The notes: generated by a model from the sequence alone, not told the origin. DNA of 6,926 nucleotides from an uncultured Planctomycetota bacterium (GCA_902797455.1 CADBTE010000092.1:1-6926); one strand, 5' to 3'; counted from the stretch's first letter, positions 1 to 6,613 are shown. Translations and numbers: made by a program.

Positions 1-1
1 C

Positions 2-802
2 TACGCGACGACGATCGGTGCCGACGTTGACTCTCAGATGCAGACGTATACGTTCACCGAGTACCTCGAGCGGTACGTTCAAGAGGTAAAGCCCCAGTTT
101 ATCAGTTATGACAACTACATGGTGGAATACTCCGAGGATATGACCGATCAAGAGCGTGCCGACATCTACTGGCGCGATCTTCTGGAGGTTCGTCGTGTCG
201 CGCAAAAGTATGGACTTCCCTGGTGGAACATTGTCAGTTCTTTAGCGATTCGTCCCCAGTCCTCCCCGCCCAATATGGCGCGCATGGCGCTGCAGGCCTA
301 TACTTCCCTGGCCGCCGGGGCCAATGGTTTGGGATGGTTCCTCTTTTTCTCGCCGGGGCAGCATATCTACGGCCCGATAAATATGTCTGACGAAAAGTCC
401 CCCACTTTCCAAATGCAGCGCACCGTCAACGAGCAGACGGTGGTTTTGGGGAAGATTCTCAACCGCTTCCGTTCCACCAGTGTCTGGTTCAGCCAGCCGA
501 CAGACGAACTGCCGGGCAACCCCGGCGATCTGCTGCGCGGCGTGAACATCTCCTATCAGGAGGAGATCAAAGATAAGGCCGGCACCCCCTCGGTGATGGT
601 CGGGGAATTTCGGGCCAAAGCGGGGACGCAAAAGGCCGTGATGCTGGTGAACCTCAGTTTCAGCCGGAGCATTACCGCTTCGCTCGATCTCAAGGAAGCC
701 GCAGCGGTCCAGGTGGTCAATCCGGTAACCGGTACGGCCCACGCCCCGCGCCAGCGTGAGTGGATCCTCCCCGGTCATGGGCTGCTCTTCCTGATCGACT
801 AG
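2..802 (+). CDS. Glycoside-hydrolase-like TIM-barrel protein, C-terminal part (5' end outside window)
   Basis: The frame is open from base 2 to a TAG at 800-802 (266 residues); the first Met codon (38) is internal, so the true start lies left of the window. The visible part looks like the end of a (beta/alpha)8 glycosidase barrel. KPQFISYDNY resembles a late barrel strand. YWRDLLEVRRVAQKYGLPWWNIV is followed by a helix and the strand AAGANGLGWFLFF, as in beta-galactosidase and GH5/GH42-like proteins, where this stretch precedes the last barrel loop. After about residue 165 comes a small beta domain: AVMLVNLSFS, then VVNPVTGTA, then PGHGLLFLID. Such C-terminal domains often follow these barrels. 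The catalytic acids and any signal peptide cannot be assigned from this fragment, so the substrate and family number are unknown. The gene is transcribed alone toward the convergent - strand cluster and ends at the terminator at 851-879. I am fairly sure of the fold class and unsure of the activity. Confidence 0.7.
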   Translation, partial: YATTIGADVDSQMQTYTFTEYLERYVQEVKPQFISYDNYMVEYSEDMTDQERADIYWRDLLEVRRVAQKYGLPWWNIVSSLAIRPQSSPPNMARMALQAYTSLAAGANGLGWFLFFSPGQHIYGPINMSDEKSPTFQMQRTVNEQTVVLGKILNRFRSTSVWFSQPTDELPGNPGDLLRGVNISYQEEIKDKAGTPSVMVGEFRAKAGTQKAVMLVNLSFSRSITASLDLKEAAAVQVVNPVTGTAHAPRQREWILPGHGLLFLID

Positions 803-814
803 GCCTGACAGGCC
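802..814. repeat. Short inverted repeat overlapping the glycosidase stop codon
   Basis: GGCCT (802-806), a 3-base loop, then AGGCC (810-814). It overlaps the last base of the TAG stop. No T-run follows, so it is not a terminator by itself. It may only add structure upstream of the real terminator at 851-879, or be chance. Confidence 0.35.
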
Positions 815-850
815 GGGTCCCAGGCACGTTCCAAAGGCCGGGAAACATTT

Positions 851-879
851 AGGCGGTGTTTTTGACACCGCCTTTTTTT
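851..879 (+). terminator. Rho-independent terminator after the glycosidase gene
   Basis: A perfect 9-bp stem, AGGCGGTGT (851-859) with ACACCGCCT (865-873), encloses the loop TTTTG and is followed by a run of T to 879. It lies 48 bp after the glycosidase stop and 11 bp before the end of the convergent menA gene. Read on the - strand, the same hairpin is followed by AAATGTTTCCC, a poor U-tract, so it should act mainly on the + strand transcript. It is still the only hairpin in the convergent gap and may act weakly for the - strand unit. Confidence 0.88.
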
Positions 880-890
880 ATCGCGATTTC

Positions 891-1799
891 TCACGAAGTA
901 AGTTTGATCACCACCGCGGCCAAGACGTAAAACAAAGCCAGAAGAAGCGTGTTCTTTGCCGCCTGTTCAAGGATCTTATTGAGCTGTTTCCCTTCAAAAA
1001 TGGCGATCATCTTCCTCCAGGTCAGCAGGTGAATCACCAGCCAAAAGCCGGGGAAGGGGAGCAGCCAAAGCCACGTTTGCGGATCACCGCCGGCGAGGCA
1101 GCGGCAGCACAGCGCGAAGAACAGCGCCGAGAGCAGACCGATCACCAGGAAGAAATAGCGGCCGAACCTCTCGCCGAACAGGGCGATGAGGGTGAACTTT
1201 CGATTCTCGCGGTCCTGAACGCGATCGCGATAATTATTGGCGGTCAGCACCGTATCTGAGGCAAAGCCGAACGACAGTCCCGCCCAAAACGACGCCCAGC
1301 CAAGATGCCCCGTTTCGACGTAGTAGGTTCCGCCCACGGCGGCCAAACCGAAGAAAAGAACCACGGCGACATCCCCCAGACCGATATAGGCCAGGGGGTA
1401 GGGGCCCGCGCTGTAGAGAAAGACCGCCAGGGCACACACGGCGCCCAGCGCGATGAGTTTGGGGCCCCCATAGGCCACCAGCCCCAGACCAAAGCCGCAG
1501 GCGATGGCCAGCGAAACGCAGGCACCGATCAGCATTGCTTTGGGGGAAAGAATCCCAAGGGCGACCATACGATCGGGACCAAGCCGTCCTTCCCTGTCCG
1601 CCCCTTTTTTAAAGTCGGCCCAGTCGTTGGCCAGGTTCGCGGCGATCTGAGCGAAAACGGCGAAGATCAGCGCCAAGAGAAAGGGAACCGCGGCGAAGGA
1701 TCCTTCGATCCAGGCCAGCGCGGAGGCGATTACTACCGGCGATGCCGATTCGGGGAGAGTTTTGGGGCGTGCCGCCAAAACCCATGGGACGAATTTCAT
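891..1799 (-). CDS. menA: MenA-type 1,4-dihydroxy-2-naphthoate polyprenyltransferase
   Basis: This is an integral membrane prenyltransferase of the UbiA superfamily (302 residues, the usual MenA length). MenA joins a polyprenyl diphosphate to 1,4-dihydroxy-2-naphthoate to give demethylmenaquinone. The N-terminus ARPKTLPES (9-18) matches the MenA opening ARPKTLP. The first Asp-rich site is NLANDWADFKKGAD (55-68; D59, D62, D68). The second is NNYRDRVQDRENRKFTL (188-204; D192, D196). Both bind Mg2+ and diphosphate in this family. Between them, YSAGPYPLAYIGLGD (129-143) and GGTYYVETG (156-164) are typical MenA wording and argue against UbiA or a chlorophyll or heme O synthase. Several hydrophobic segments span the length. 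It is the last gene of the - strand cluster, 18 bp after the kinase stop, and has no clear Shine-Dalgarno, so translation may depend on coupling to the kinase. A Cys cluster (C231, C232, C234) lies near a membrane edge, with no known role. ATG start at 1799. Confidence 0.93.
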   Translation of the reverse strand: MKFVPWVLAARPKTLPESASPVVIASALAWIEGSFAAVPFLLALIFAVFAQIAANLANDWADFKKGADREGRLGPDRMVALGILSPKAMLIGACVSLAIACGFGLGLVAYGGPKLIALGAVCALAVFLYSAGPYPLAYIGLGDVAVVLFFGLAAVGGTYYVETGHLGWASFWAGLSFGFASDTVLTANNYRDRVQDRENRKFTLIALFGERFGRYFFLVIGLLSALFFALCCRCLAGGDPQTWLWLLPFPGFWLVIHLLTWRKMIAIFEGKQLNKILEQAAKNTLLLALFYVLAAVVIKLTS

Positions 1800-1817
1800 A
1801 GGTCGTTATTTACGAAA

Positions 1818-3650
1818 TCAGCGTTCCTGGCGGAAGGGCAATTCGACCGTGAACCTCGCGCCGCCCAGCGGTGAGTCGCTCACAACGATTTTTCCGTCAT
1901 GTTCTTTGATAATTTTCGCGGAGACAGGCAGCCCCAGTCCGGTCCCGCCGCTTTTGCACCGAGTGAAGAAGGGGCGGAAGACGTCTTCACGATCCGTTTT
2001 GGGGATCCCCGGGCCGTTATCGTCAACGATGATTGAAACGATCCTTCTAACCGGATCAAAGTCGGAGCGGATTTCGACGCGGGCATTGCTCTTGTGATCG
2101 TCGTCAAAATCTTCCGGGTTCGGGGCTGGATTAGGGAGGGTCTGCTCCTGAGAGGGAGTATCGTCTAGTCCGGTCAGGAGATCCTCGGGGCGAAGCTCCA
2201 CGACCGGCTGAGAGCTTTCCGGCGGAATCGGATTATTGGGGAGCAGCGCCGCGTCGAGCGCGTTGCCGGCGAGGTTCATCACGGCACGATGAATCTGCTC
2301 GGTATCGTAATAGAATTTCGGGATCATCTCGCGGGGGATGAATGTCACATCGACCCCCAGGTCCATCGCGCGGCCCTGGATGAGCTCGAAGACGTCGAGC
2401 AGCGTGTGATTGATATCGGCGCGTGAGAGAACAGGAACCCGTTCCCGGCTGAAGGTGAGCATATCGAGGATAAGATCCGAAATCTTGTTCTGATTCTTAT
2501 CGACAACCCTCCATCCCTTCGAGACCATCTCTTCATCGTGGTTCGTCAATCCGCGCTCGATCAGATAACTTCCGCCGCGGATCCCCTGAAGGATATTTTT
2601 GATATGGTGGGATAAAACAGCGACGGTTTGTCCGATCGCCGCCAGCCGTTCGGCCTGAAGGGCGGCGATGTAGTTTTGTGTATCCTCGACCGCCAGGGCG
2701 GTCTGGTGCGCAATGGCGCAGACCAGTTTCAAGTGGTCTTTCGTCAGACGCAGCGTGCCGCTGTTTCCGTTGGCCGCGGCGGACTGCTGGTCATCGGGGG
2801 GAGAGACAATATCAAGATAGATCACGCCGATGGATCCGTAGCGGCCGATCATCGGAACACAGATCGCCTCGCGGACACCGGGGATGGAGACCCCCTGGCC
2901 ATAGTCACGATCGTTCAGGAGGATTCCCTCTTTATTGGTGAGAACGTAGTCGCTGAACCGTTTGGAGATCGAGGTAATGCGGGGAAACTGTTTCGATTTT
3001 TGACGGCACACGCGCAGTTTAGTCTCGTGTGTCTCCGGATCGATCAGAAGGATGGAGGAACGGTCGATTTCGACCCATTCAATGATCAGCCCCAGGATGC
3101 GTTCCAGAAGCTCGCGAATATCGCGTACCTGTGAAACGGCCAGGGTCGTGCGGTAGATCATATTCAGGTGGGCATTGACCTCTTTGAACCACCCCGATTG
3201 ATCGGTGTTCGTCTGGGCGGCGTCCCCCGCGGGGAGGGAGGGTTTCTCCCCGGCGGTGAAAAAATCGTCATTGCGGTAATGCTCGACGATTTGGGACTCT
3301 TCCGAAATATCTTTGAGGACGGGACTTAAGCAGATCGATGGGGCTTCGATGGCTTCGTCCTCGGTCTCGGTATAGCTCAGGAGGGTCTGTCCGATCTGGA
3401 TATGGTCCCCTGCCTGGAGCACGAGACGCTCGATCTTTTGGGCGTTGACGAACGTCCCATTGAGACTCTCCAAGTCTGTGACAATGAGCTCCCCGTTTTC
3501 CATCTGAATCGAGGCATGGCGGCGCGAGGCCTCTTTGTCGTTGACCCGCAGCGCGCAGTCCGCCCCCCGGCCGATGATCACAAGGGATTTCCCGTCCCAG
3601 TCAAAACGAGTTCCGGTGTCGTTCCCTTTGATGATGGTAAAACGCTTCAC
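1818..3650 (-). CDS. Soluble FHA-GAF sensor histidine kinase
   Basis: This 610-residue cytoplasmic histidine kinase has no membrane segment. Domains in order: FHA (about 1-95) with GR (27-28), SRRH (42-45) and LNGTFVN (63-69), the phosphothreonine-binding signature; a polar linker (about 96-160); GAF (about 162-322); a dimerisation and phosphoacceptor helix with LSHHIKN (346-352), H348 the likely phosphorylated residue; and an ATPase domain with N box NLAGNALDA (459-467), G1 box DDNGPGIP (543-550), F box FRPFF (558-562) and G2 box GGTGLGL (568-574). All ATP-binding boxes are intact. Oddities are a His after H348, where most kinases have Glu or Asp, and a roughly 55-residue acidic, Pro-rich insert (470-524) between the N and G1 boxes. 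The GTG start at 3650 has AAAAGG 7 nt upstream. No response regulator lies in the window. The FHA domain suggests input from a Ser/Thr kinase; the GAF ligand is unknown. The architecture is certain, the signal and target are not. Confidence 0.93.
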   Translation of the reverse strand: MKRFTIIKGNDTGTRFDWDGKSLVIIGRGADCALRVNDKEASRRHASIQMENGELIVTDLESLNGTFVNAQKIERLVLQAGDHIQIGQTLLSYTETEDEAIEAPSICLSPVLKDISEESQIVEHYRNDDFFTAGEKPSLPAGDAAQTNTDQSGWFKEVNAHLNMIYRTTLAVSQVRDIRELLERILGLIIEWVEIDRSSILLIDPETHETKLRVCRQKSKQFPRITSISKRFSDYVLTNKEGILLNDRDYGQGVSIPGVREAICVPMIGRYGSIGVIYLDIVSPPDDQQSAAANGNSGTLRLTKDHLKLVCAIAHQTALAVEDTQNYIAALQAERLAAIGQTVAVLSHHIKNILQGIRGGSYLIERGLTNHDEEMVSKGWRVVDKNQNKISDLILDMLTFSRERVPVLSRADINHTLLDVFELIQGRAMDLGVDVTFIPREMIPKFYYDTEQIHRAVMNLAGNALDAALLPNNPIPPESSQPVVELRPEDLLTGLDDTPSQEQTLPNPAPNPEDFDDDHKSNARVEIRSDFDPVRRIVSIIVDDNGPGIPKTDREDVFRPFFTRCKSGGTGLGLPVSAKIIKEHDGKIVVSDSPLGGARFTVELPFRQER

Positions 3651-3657
3651 GTTGTGG

Positions 3658-3663
3658 CCTTTT
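3658..3663 (-). promoter_or_regulatory. Shine-Dalgarno supporting the GTG start of the kinase
   Basis: Read on the - strand, AAAAGG ends 7 nt before the GTG at 3650. The FHA domain begins with the first residues (MKRFTIIKGN), so no later start would keep the domain whole. This supports GTG rather than a downstream ATG. Confidence 0.6.
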
Positions 3664-3682
3664 GAAAATATACCTTGTTAGG

Positions 3683-3710
3683 CAAGTACTACCGTCAAGT
3701 ATACACTACC
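3683..3710. repeat. Imperfect tandem repeat at the 3' end of hemH
   Basis: CAAGTACTACC (3683-3693) is followed after GT by CAAGTATACACTACC (3696-3710), the same word with four extra bases. The repeat covers the hemH stop codon (3695-3697) and the last few codons (SVVYT). It looks like a small slippage duplication that may have set the present C-terminus. Chance is possible at this length. Confidence 0.35.
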
Positions 3711-4738
3711 GATGAACCGGTGCCACCAGACTGTGAAGTGAAAAACTCCAGTGTCATCGTCAGCATCTCGGCGCTTAGGCCGACGGTCTTCCCCCGCCGG
3801 CAGGACAGCCCCAGCGTCCGGCACAGCGAGGCGGCCTCGATATCCAGGTCGAAGGCAGTCTCCATGTTCTCGAAGAAAAAACCGACCGGGATCACCAAAA
3901 CATCCTTCACCGCGCCGGCGGCGATTTTTTCGATCGCTTCGGAGATGGCCGGTCCTGTCCATGGGCGCCCCGGGGAGCCGCTGGCGCTTTGAAAGACCAG
4001 CGCCCAGTCGCTGGGACACGATTGTTCAAGGCCGCCTGCCTCGCGCCGCTGCCCCAGGCCAACGCTCCGGGCGACCGAGGAGCACAAATCAAGTAAACTC
4101 TCCCGATACCCGGCCGAGCACGATTCCTCCTCGGGAAGAGCATGCGCCGAGAAGAGAACCACCGGATGACTGTTTTCCAGCAGCGCGTGCGCGCGGGCCT
4201 CCAAGACGGTATTGGCCACGGCCCGTCGAAACAGTTCCGCGCGGTAGAACGGTTCACTGAAGACAAACCTCCAGCGCGGCGTGATTCCCAGACGCTCGGC
4301 GATTTCGTTTTCGACCTTTTCGCGGACGCTTTCCACCGCCTGACGATATCGCATTTGGCAGGTTGGTCCCACGAAGGCGCTGGCCGAAAAGACCCGTATC
4401 TGCGTCTGTGACATGTCGCCGGCAAGATTTGCCCGGGCGATTTTTTCCGCTGTCGAGGCAAGCACCTCCTCCAGAAGGGGCGCGGCGAAAAGATTGGCCT
4501 GAAGAATCTCCGACCCGGGGGCGCGCCGGGACAGCTCCGGCCGAAGCGCGGCGATAAAAGCGCGTACCTGGGCATTGAGGGGGCTGATTCCCCCGAGCTG
4601 CCGGTAGCGCCGAACCACCGCCTCACGCCGCTGAGGGGGGATCGGTTTTCCGGCCAGGATACGATCGAGAAACGGCTCGATTTCATCGAGCGACTCCGGA
4701 CCGCCATAACTGAGCACTATATCGAACGGTCCCATCAC
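3695..4738 (-). CDS. hemH: Ferrochelatase family protein (heme synthesis)
   Basis: Ferrochelatases insert Fe2+ into protoporphyrin IX or coproporphyrin III in the last steps of heme synthesis. The 347 residues fit the family. The start DIVLSYGGPESLDEIEPFLD (6-25) and RRYRQLGGISPLNAQ (43-57) are typical and recall the SFGGPE...PFL wording of coproporphyrin-type enzymes. FSAHALP (196-202) holds the catalytic His199. In the second half, VFQSASGSPGRPWTGP (248-263) and IPVGFFFENMETAFDLDIEA (283-302) match the conserved FQS and GFVSDHLET...DIE blocks. Glu293 corresponds to the catalytic Glu, but the usual Asp-His before it reads Glu290-Asn291. A stretch at about 226-243, before the FQS block, is poorly conserved. 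GTG (4738) and ATG (4735) are adjacent possible starts; neither has a strong Shine-Dalgarno. The gene lies 62 bp after ruvB and 44 bp before the kinase. The family is sure; whether the substrate is protoporphyrin or coproporphyrin is open. Confidence 0.9.
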   Translation of the reverse strand: MMGPFDIVLSYGGPESLDEIEPFLDRILAGKPIPPQRREAVVRRYRQLGGISPLNAQVRAFIAALRPELSRRAPGSEILQANLFAAPLLEEVLASTAEKIARANLAGDMSQTQIRVFSASAFVGPTCQMRYRQAVESVREKVENEIAERLGITPRWRFVFSEPFYRAELFRRAVANTVLEARAHALLENSHPVVLFSAHALPEEESCSAGYRESLLDLCSSVARSVGLGQRREAGGLEQSCPSDWALVFQSASGSPGRPWTGPAISEAIEKIAAGAVKDVLVIPVGFFFENMETAFDLDIEAASLCRTLGLSCRRGKTVGLSAEMLTMTLEFFTSQSGGTGSSVVYT

Positions 4739-4800
4739 CTGATCTGCTTTCTTATGGGATAACGGCGTATTGGGGGAAGGGGTAATCTCCCTCGGGCGCT

Positions 4801-5943
4801 TTAGAAGGGGAATAATTTCGACTTCCCGAACGAATCGGCCAAATCAAGCTTCGCGGGGTCGAACCCGAGATGGGCGGCACCCTCGCTGGTGATCATTCTT
4901 CCGCGGCTGGTTCGCACGATCAGCTCTCGGCGCAGAAGGAACGGCTCTACCTCGTCGACGATCGTATCGGGAGCTATATTCATTGTGTGGGCGACCGAAT
5001 CGACCCCCACCGGCCCGCCGTTAAAGACGCGGCAGATCGTCTCCATATAGCTGCGGTCCAGTTTATCGAGCCCGAGCGAATCGATCCCCTGCATCGCCAG
5101 CGCGTCGAGCGCCACCGTTGGCGTGATGGTCCCGTCGGCCTTGGCATCGGCAAAATCACGAACCCAGCGCAGGCGGTTATTCGCCAGGCGCGGCGTTCCG
5201 CGGCTGCGCAGGGCGATCTGCTCGGCGGCGGGGTCGTCGATCTCAACGCGGAGCTTTTCGGCGTTGCGCAGAACGATTTGGGTCAGTTCGTCGATCGAGT
5301 AGAAATCAAGGTGCTCACGCATCTGAAAACGATCGCGAAGCGGCGCCGAAATCAACCCGGTTCGCGTCGTGGCGCCGATCAAGGTGAACGGTTTCAGCGG
5401 GATATTGAGTGTTCGAGCGTTGATCCCCTCGCCATAGGTAAAGTCGATGCGAAAATCCTCCATCGCCGGGTAGAGGAATTCCTCCACCGTCTTTTGCATC
5501 CGGTGGATTTCGTCGACAAACAGAACCGACCTTTCCTCGGCGTTGGTCAGGTAGGGGATAATATCTTTGGGGGCCTTTAAGGTCGCGCCGTTGGCGACCT
5601 GCATCTGGACATCCAGCTCATTCGGGATACAGGTCGCGAAGGTGGTCTTTCCAAGTCCCGGAGGGCCGTCGAAGAGGATATGGCCGAGTGGTTCGTTTCG
5701 TTTGCGGGCGGCCTGGATCGCGATCATAATCCGTTCATAGACATCCCTCTGGCCGATCATTTCCGACATCCGTTTTGGGCGCAGAATGATATCTTCCTCA
5801 CGGGTATTGATCCCAAAGCGGTCGGAATATTCCTCTCTTGCCGGGGCATCGCCGGAGCTTTCCCGGCCGGACGTCTCGCCGTCAAAGCGATCGTCACCAT
5901 CGAAATTGTCGTTTTTCGGTGATATGATCGGTTTTCTCGTCAT
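4801..5943 (-). CDS. ruvB: RuvB, Holliday junction branch-migration ATPase
   Basis: RuvB is the hexameric AAA+ motor that, loaded by RuvA, drives branch migration of Holliday junctions. The 380 residues contain the complete set: RPKRMSEMIGQ (55-65), Walker A GPPGLGKTT (93-101), Walker B VDEIHR (143-148), YPAMEDFRID (158-167), sensor 1 GATTR (190-194), the arginine-finger motif PLRDRF (201-206), sensor 2 RGTPRLANNRLRW (248-260) and the winged-helix DNA-binding segment RTSRGRMITSEGAAHLG (344-360). It is about 40 residues longer than the usual 335-345, all from an acidic, probably disordered N-terminal tail (1-50). The ATG at 5943 has GGAAAG 6 nt upstream, so the long form is likely real. Around 105-125 it departs from common RuvB (CIPNELDVQMQVANGATLKAP where IANELGV..TSG is usual), and the hairpin at 165-182 reads RIDFTYGEGINARTLN, as I recall for planctomycetes. 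It follows ruvA by 21 bp. Confidence 0.98.
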   Translation of the reverse strand: MTRKPIISPKNDNFDGDDRFDGETSGRESSGDAPAREEYSDRFGINTREEDIILRPKRMSEMIGQRDVYERIMIAIQAARKRNEPLGHILFDGPPGLGKTTFATCIPNELDVQMQVANGATLKAPKDIIPYLTNAEERSVLFVDEIHRMQKTVEEFLYPAMEDFRIDFTYGEGINARTLNIPLKPFTLIGATTRTGLISAPLRDRFQMREHLDFYSIDELTQIVLRNAEKLRVEIDDPAAEQIALRSRGTPRLANNRLRWVRDFADAKADGTITPTVALDALAMQGIDSLGLDKLDRSYMETICRVFNGGPVGVDSVAHTMNIAPDTIVDEVEPFLLRRELIVRTSRGRMITSEGAAHLGFDPAKLDLADSFGKSKLFPF

Positions 5944-5949
5944 CGTGAA

Positions 5950-5955
5950 CTTTCC
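5950..5955 (-). promoter_or_regulatory. Shine-Dalgarno fixing the long RuvB start
   Basis: GGAAAG on the - strand, 6 nt before the ATG at 5943, inside the 21-bp ruvA-ruvB gap. It argues that the acidic N-terminal tail of RuvB is translated. Confidence 0.65.
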
Positions 5956-5964
5956 GCGCGGGAT

Positions 5965-6606
5965 TTATTTTTTCGACTTTTTATCGTAATCGTAAACAGC
6001 GACAATCAACTCATTGAAATCTTTGAATTTCTTTTTGCTGCTTTTGAGCACCTCGTCAATCTTGCGGCGGGCATCGGTCTCGCTGTGCCCCAGCCCGACG
6101 AGCATATTGAACGCCTCGGTGACGCAGTCGACCGACTGCCCCTCCCCCTGACCGGGGACGGTATGGTCGACCAAAAGGGCGAACTTGGGGACCTTTCGCC
6201 GAAGTTTGGCGATGATCCGTTCGGCCGTCGCCCCTCCCAACCCGGGGAGCCCGGCGAGGAACTTGACATTCTGCTCCTCAATCGCCGAGGCGATTTCGGC
6301 GACGGGACGAACCATCGCGCGGAGTGCCTTTTTCGTACCGAGCCCATCGACGCTGCAAAGCAGCTCGTAGAAATCACGCTCGGCCTCGGCCTTAAAACCG
6401 ACCAGGCGCGGAATCAGTCTTCCCCCGCTGGTCGGATTTCCATCGATGTAGTCGATGGTATACAGCGTGACCTCTTTGTTCAGCTCGCTCTGAAGCTTCA
6501 GCCGGGAATACTCCGAGATCTGAACCTCATATTCGAAAGGGCCGCTGGCCACCGACGCGCAGGTCTGGGAAAGGGCGGTCAATCGTCCGGTGATTTTATT
6601 GATCAT
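5965..6606 (-). CDS. ruvA: RuvA, Holliday junction-binding subunit
   Basis: RuvA binds four-way DNA junctions as a tetramer and recruits RuvB. The 213 residues follow the family plan. An OB-fold domain (1-70) opens with MINKITGRL. Helix-hairpin-helix motifs lie at VDGLGTKKALRAM (86-98) and LPGLGGATAERIIAKL (120-135). A flexible linker (about 141-160) leads to domain III, VTEAFNMLVGLGHSETDARRKIDEVL (162-187), which contacts RuvB. The C-terminus is Lys-rich (DYDKKSKK). Two departures stand out. The loop that normally carries the acidic pin (REDAQLLYGF in E. coli) is longer and reads IDGNPTSGGRLIPRLVGF (54-71). The second hairpin has GGAT where GKKT is common. Both recall planctomycete RuvA. The ATG at 6606 has a very good TGGAGGA upstream. 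It starts 23 bp after the binding-protein gene and precedes ruvB by 21 bp. Confidence 0.95.
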   Translation of the reverse strand: MINKITGRLTALSQTCASVASGPFEYEVQISEYSRLKLQSELNKEVTLYTIDYIDGNPTSGGRLIPRLVGFKAEAERDFYELLCSVDGLGTKKALRAMVRPVAEIASAIEEQNVKFLAGLPGLGGATAERIIAKLRRKVPKFALLVDHTVPGQGEGQSVDCVTEAFNMLVGLGHSETDARRKIDEVLKSSKKKFKDFNELIVAVYDYDKKSKK

Positions 6607-6613
6607 AGCTCAT

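Noticed and set aside
242..868. Long open frame on the - strand opposite the glycosidase gene
   Set aside because: Its translation has no recognisable domain, it runs through the terminator hairpin, and the + strand frame has clear glycosidase-like blocks. It is an antisense shadow.
880..887. Palindrome ATCGCGAT after the terminator
   Set aside because: Eight-base palindromes of this composition are common by chance in GATC- and CG-rich DNA; no second copy nearby suggests an operator.
1305..1874. Open + strand frame opposite menA and the end of the kinase gene
   Set aside because: Low-complexity, Gln/Gly-rich translation opposite two well-supported genes.
3667..3698. Possible promoter before the kinase: TTGACG (3693-3698) and TATATT (3667-3672) on the - strand
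   Set aside because: The spacer is 20 bp, longer than the usual 16-18, and transcription would start within or at the Shine-Dalgarno (3658-3663), leaving almost no leader.
4739..4800. 62-bp gap between ruvB and hemH as a site for a small gene, riboswitch or terminator
   Set aside because: I see no hairpin with a T-run, no conserved RNA core and no start/stop pair with a ribosome site; it is too short for a cobalamin-type riboswitch.
4870..5580. Open + strand frame opposite ruvB (236 codons)
   Set aside because: RuvB is unambiguous on the other strand; the + frame is a by-product of GC-rich codon use and shows no motif.
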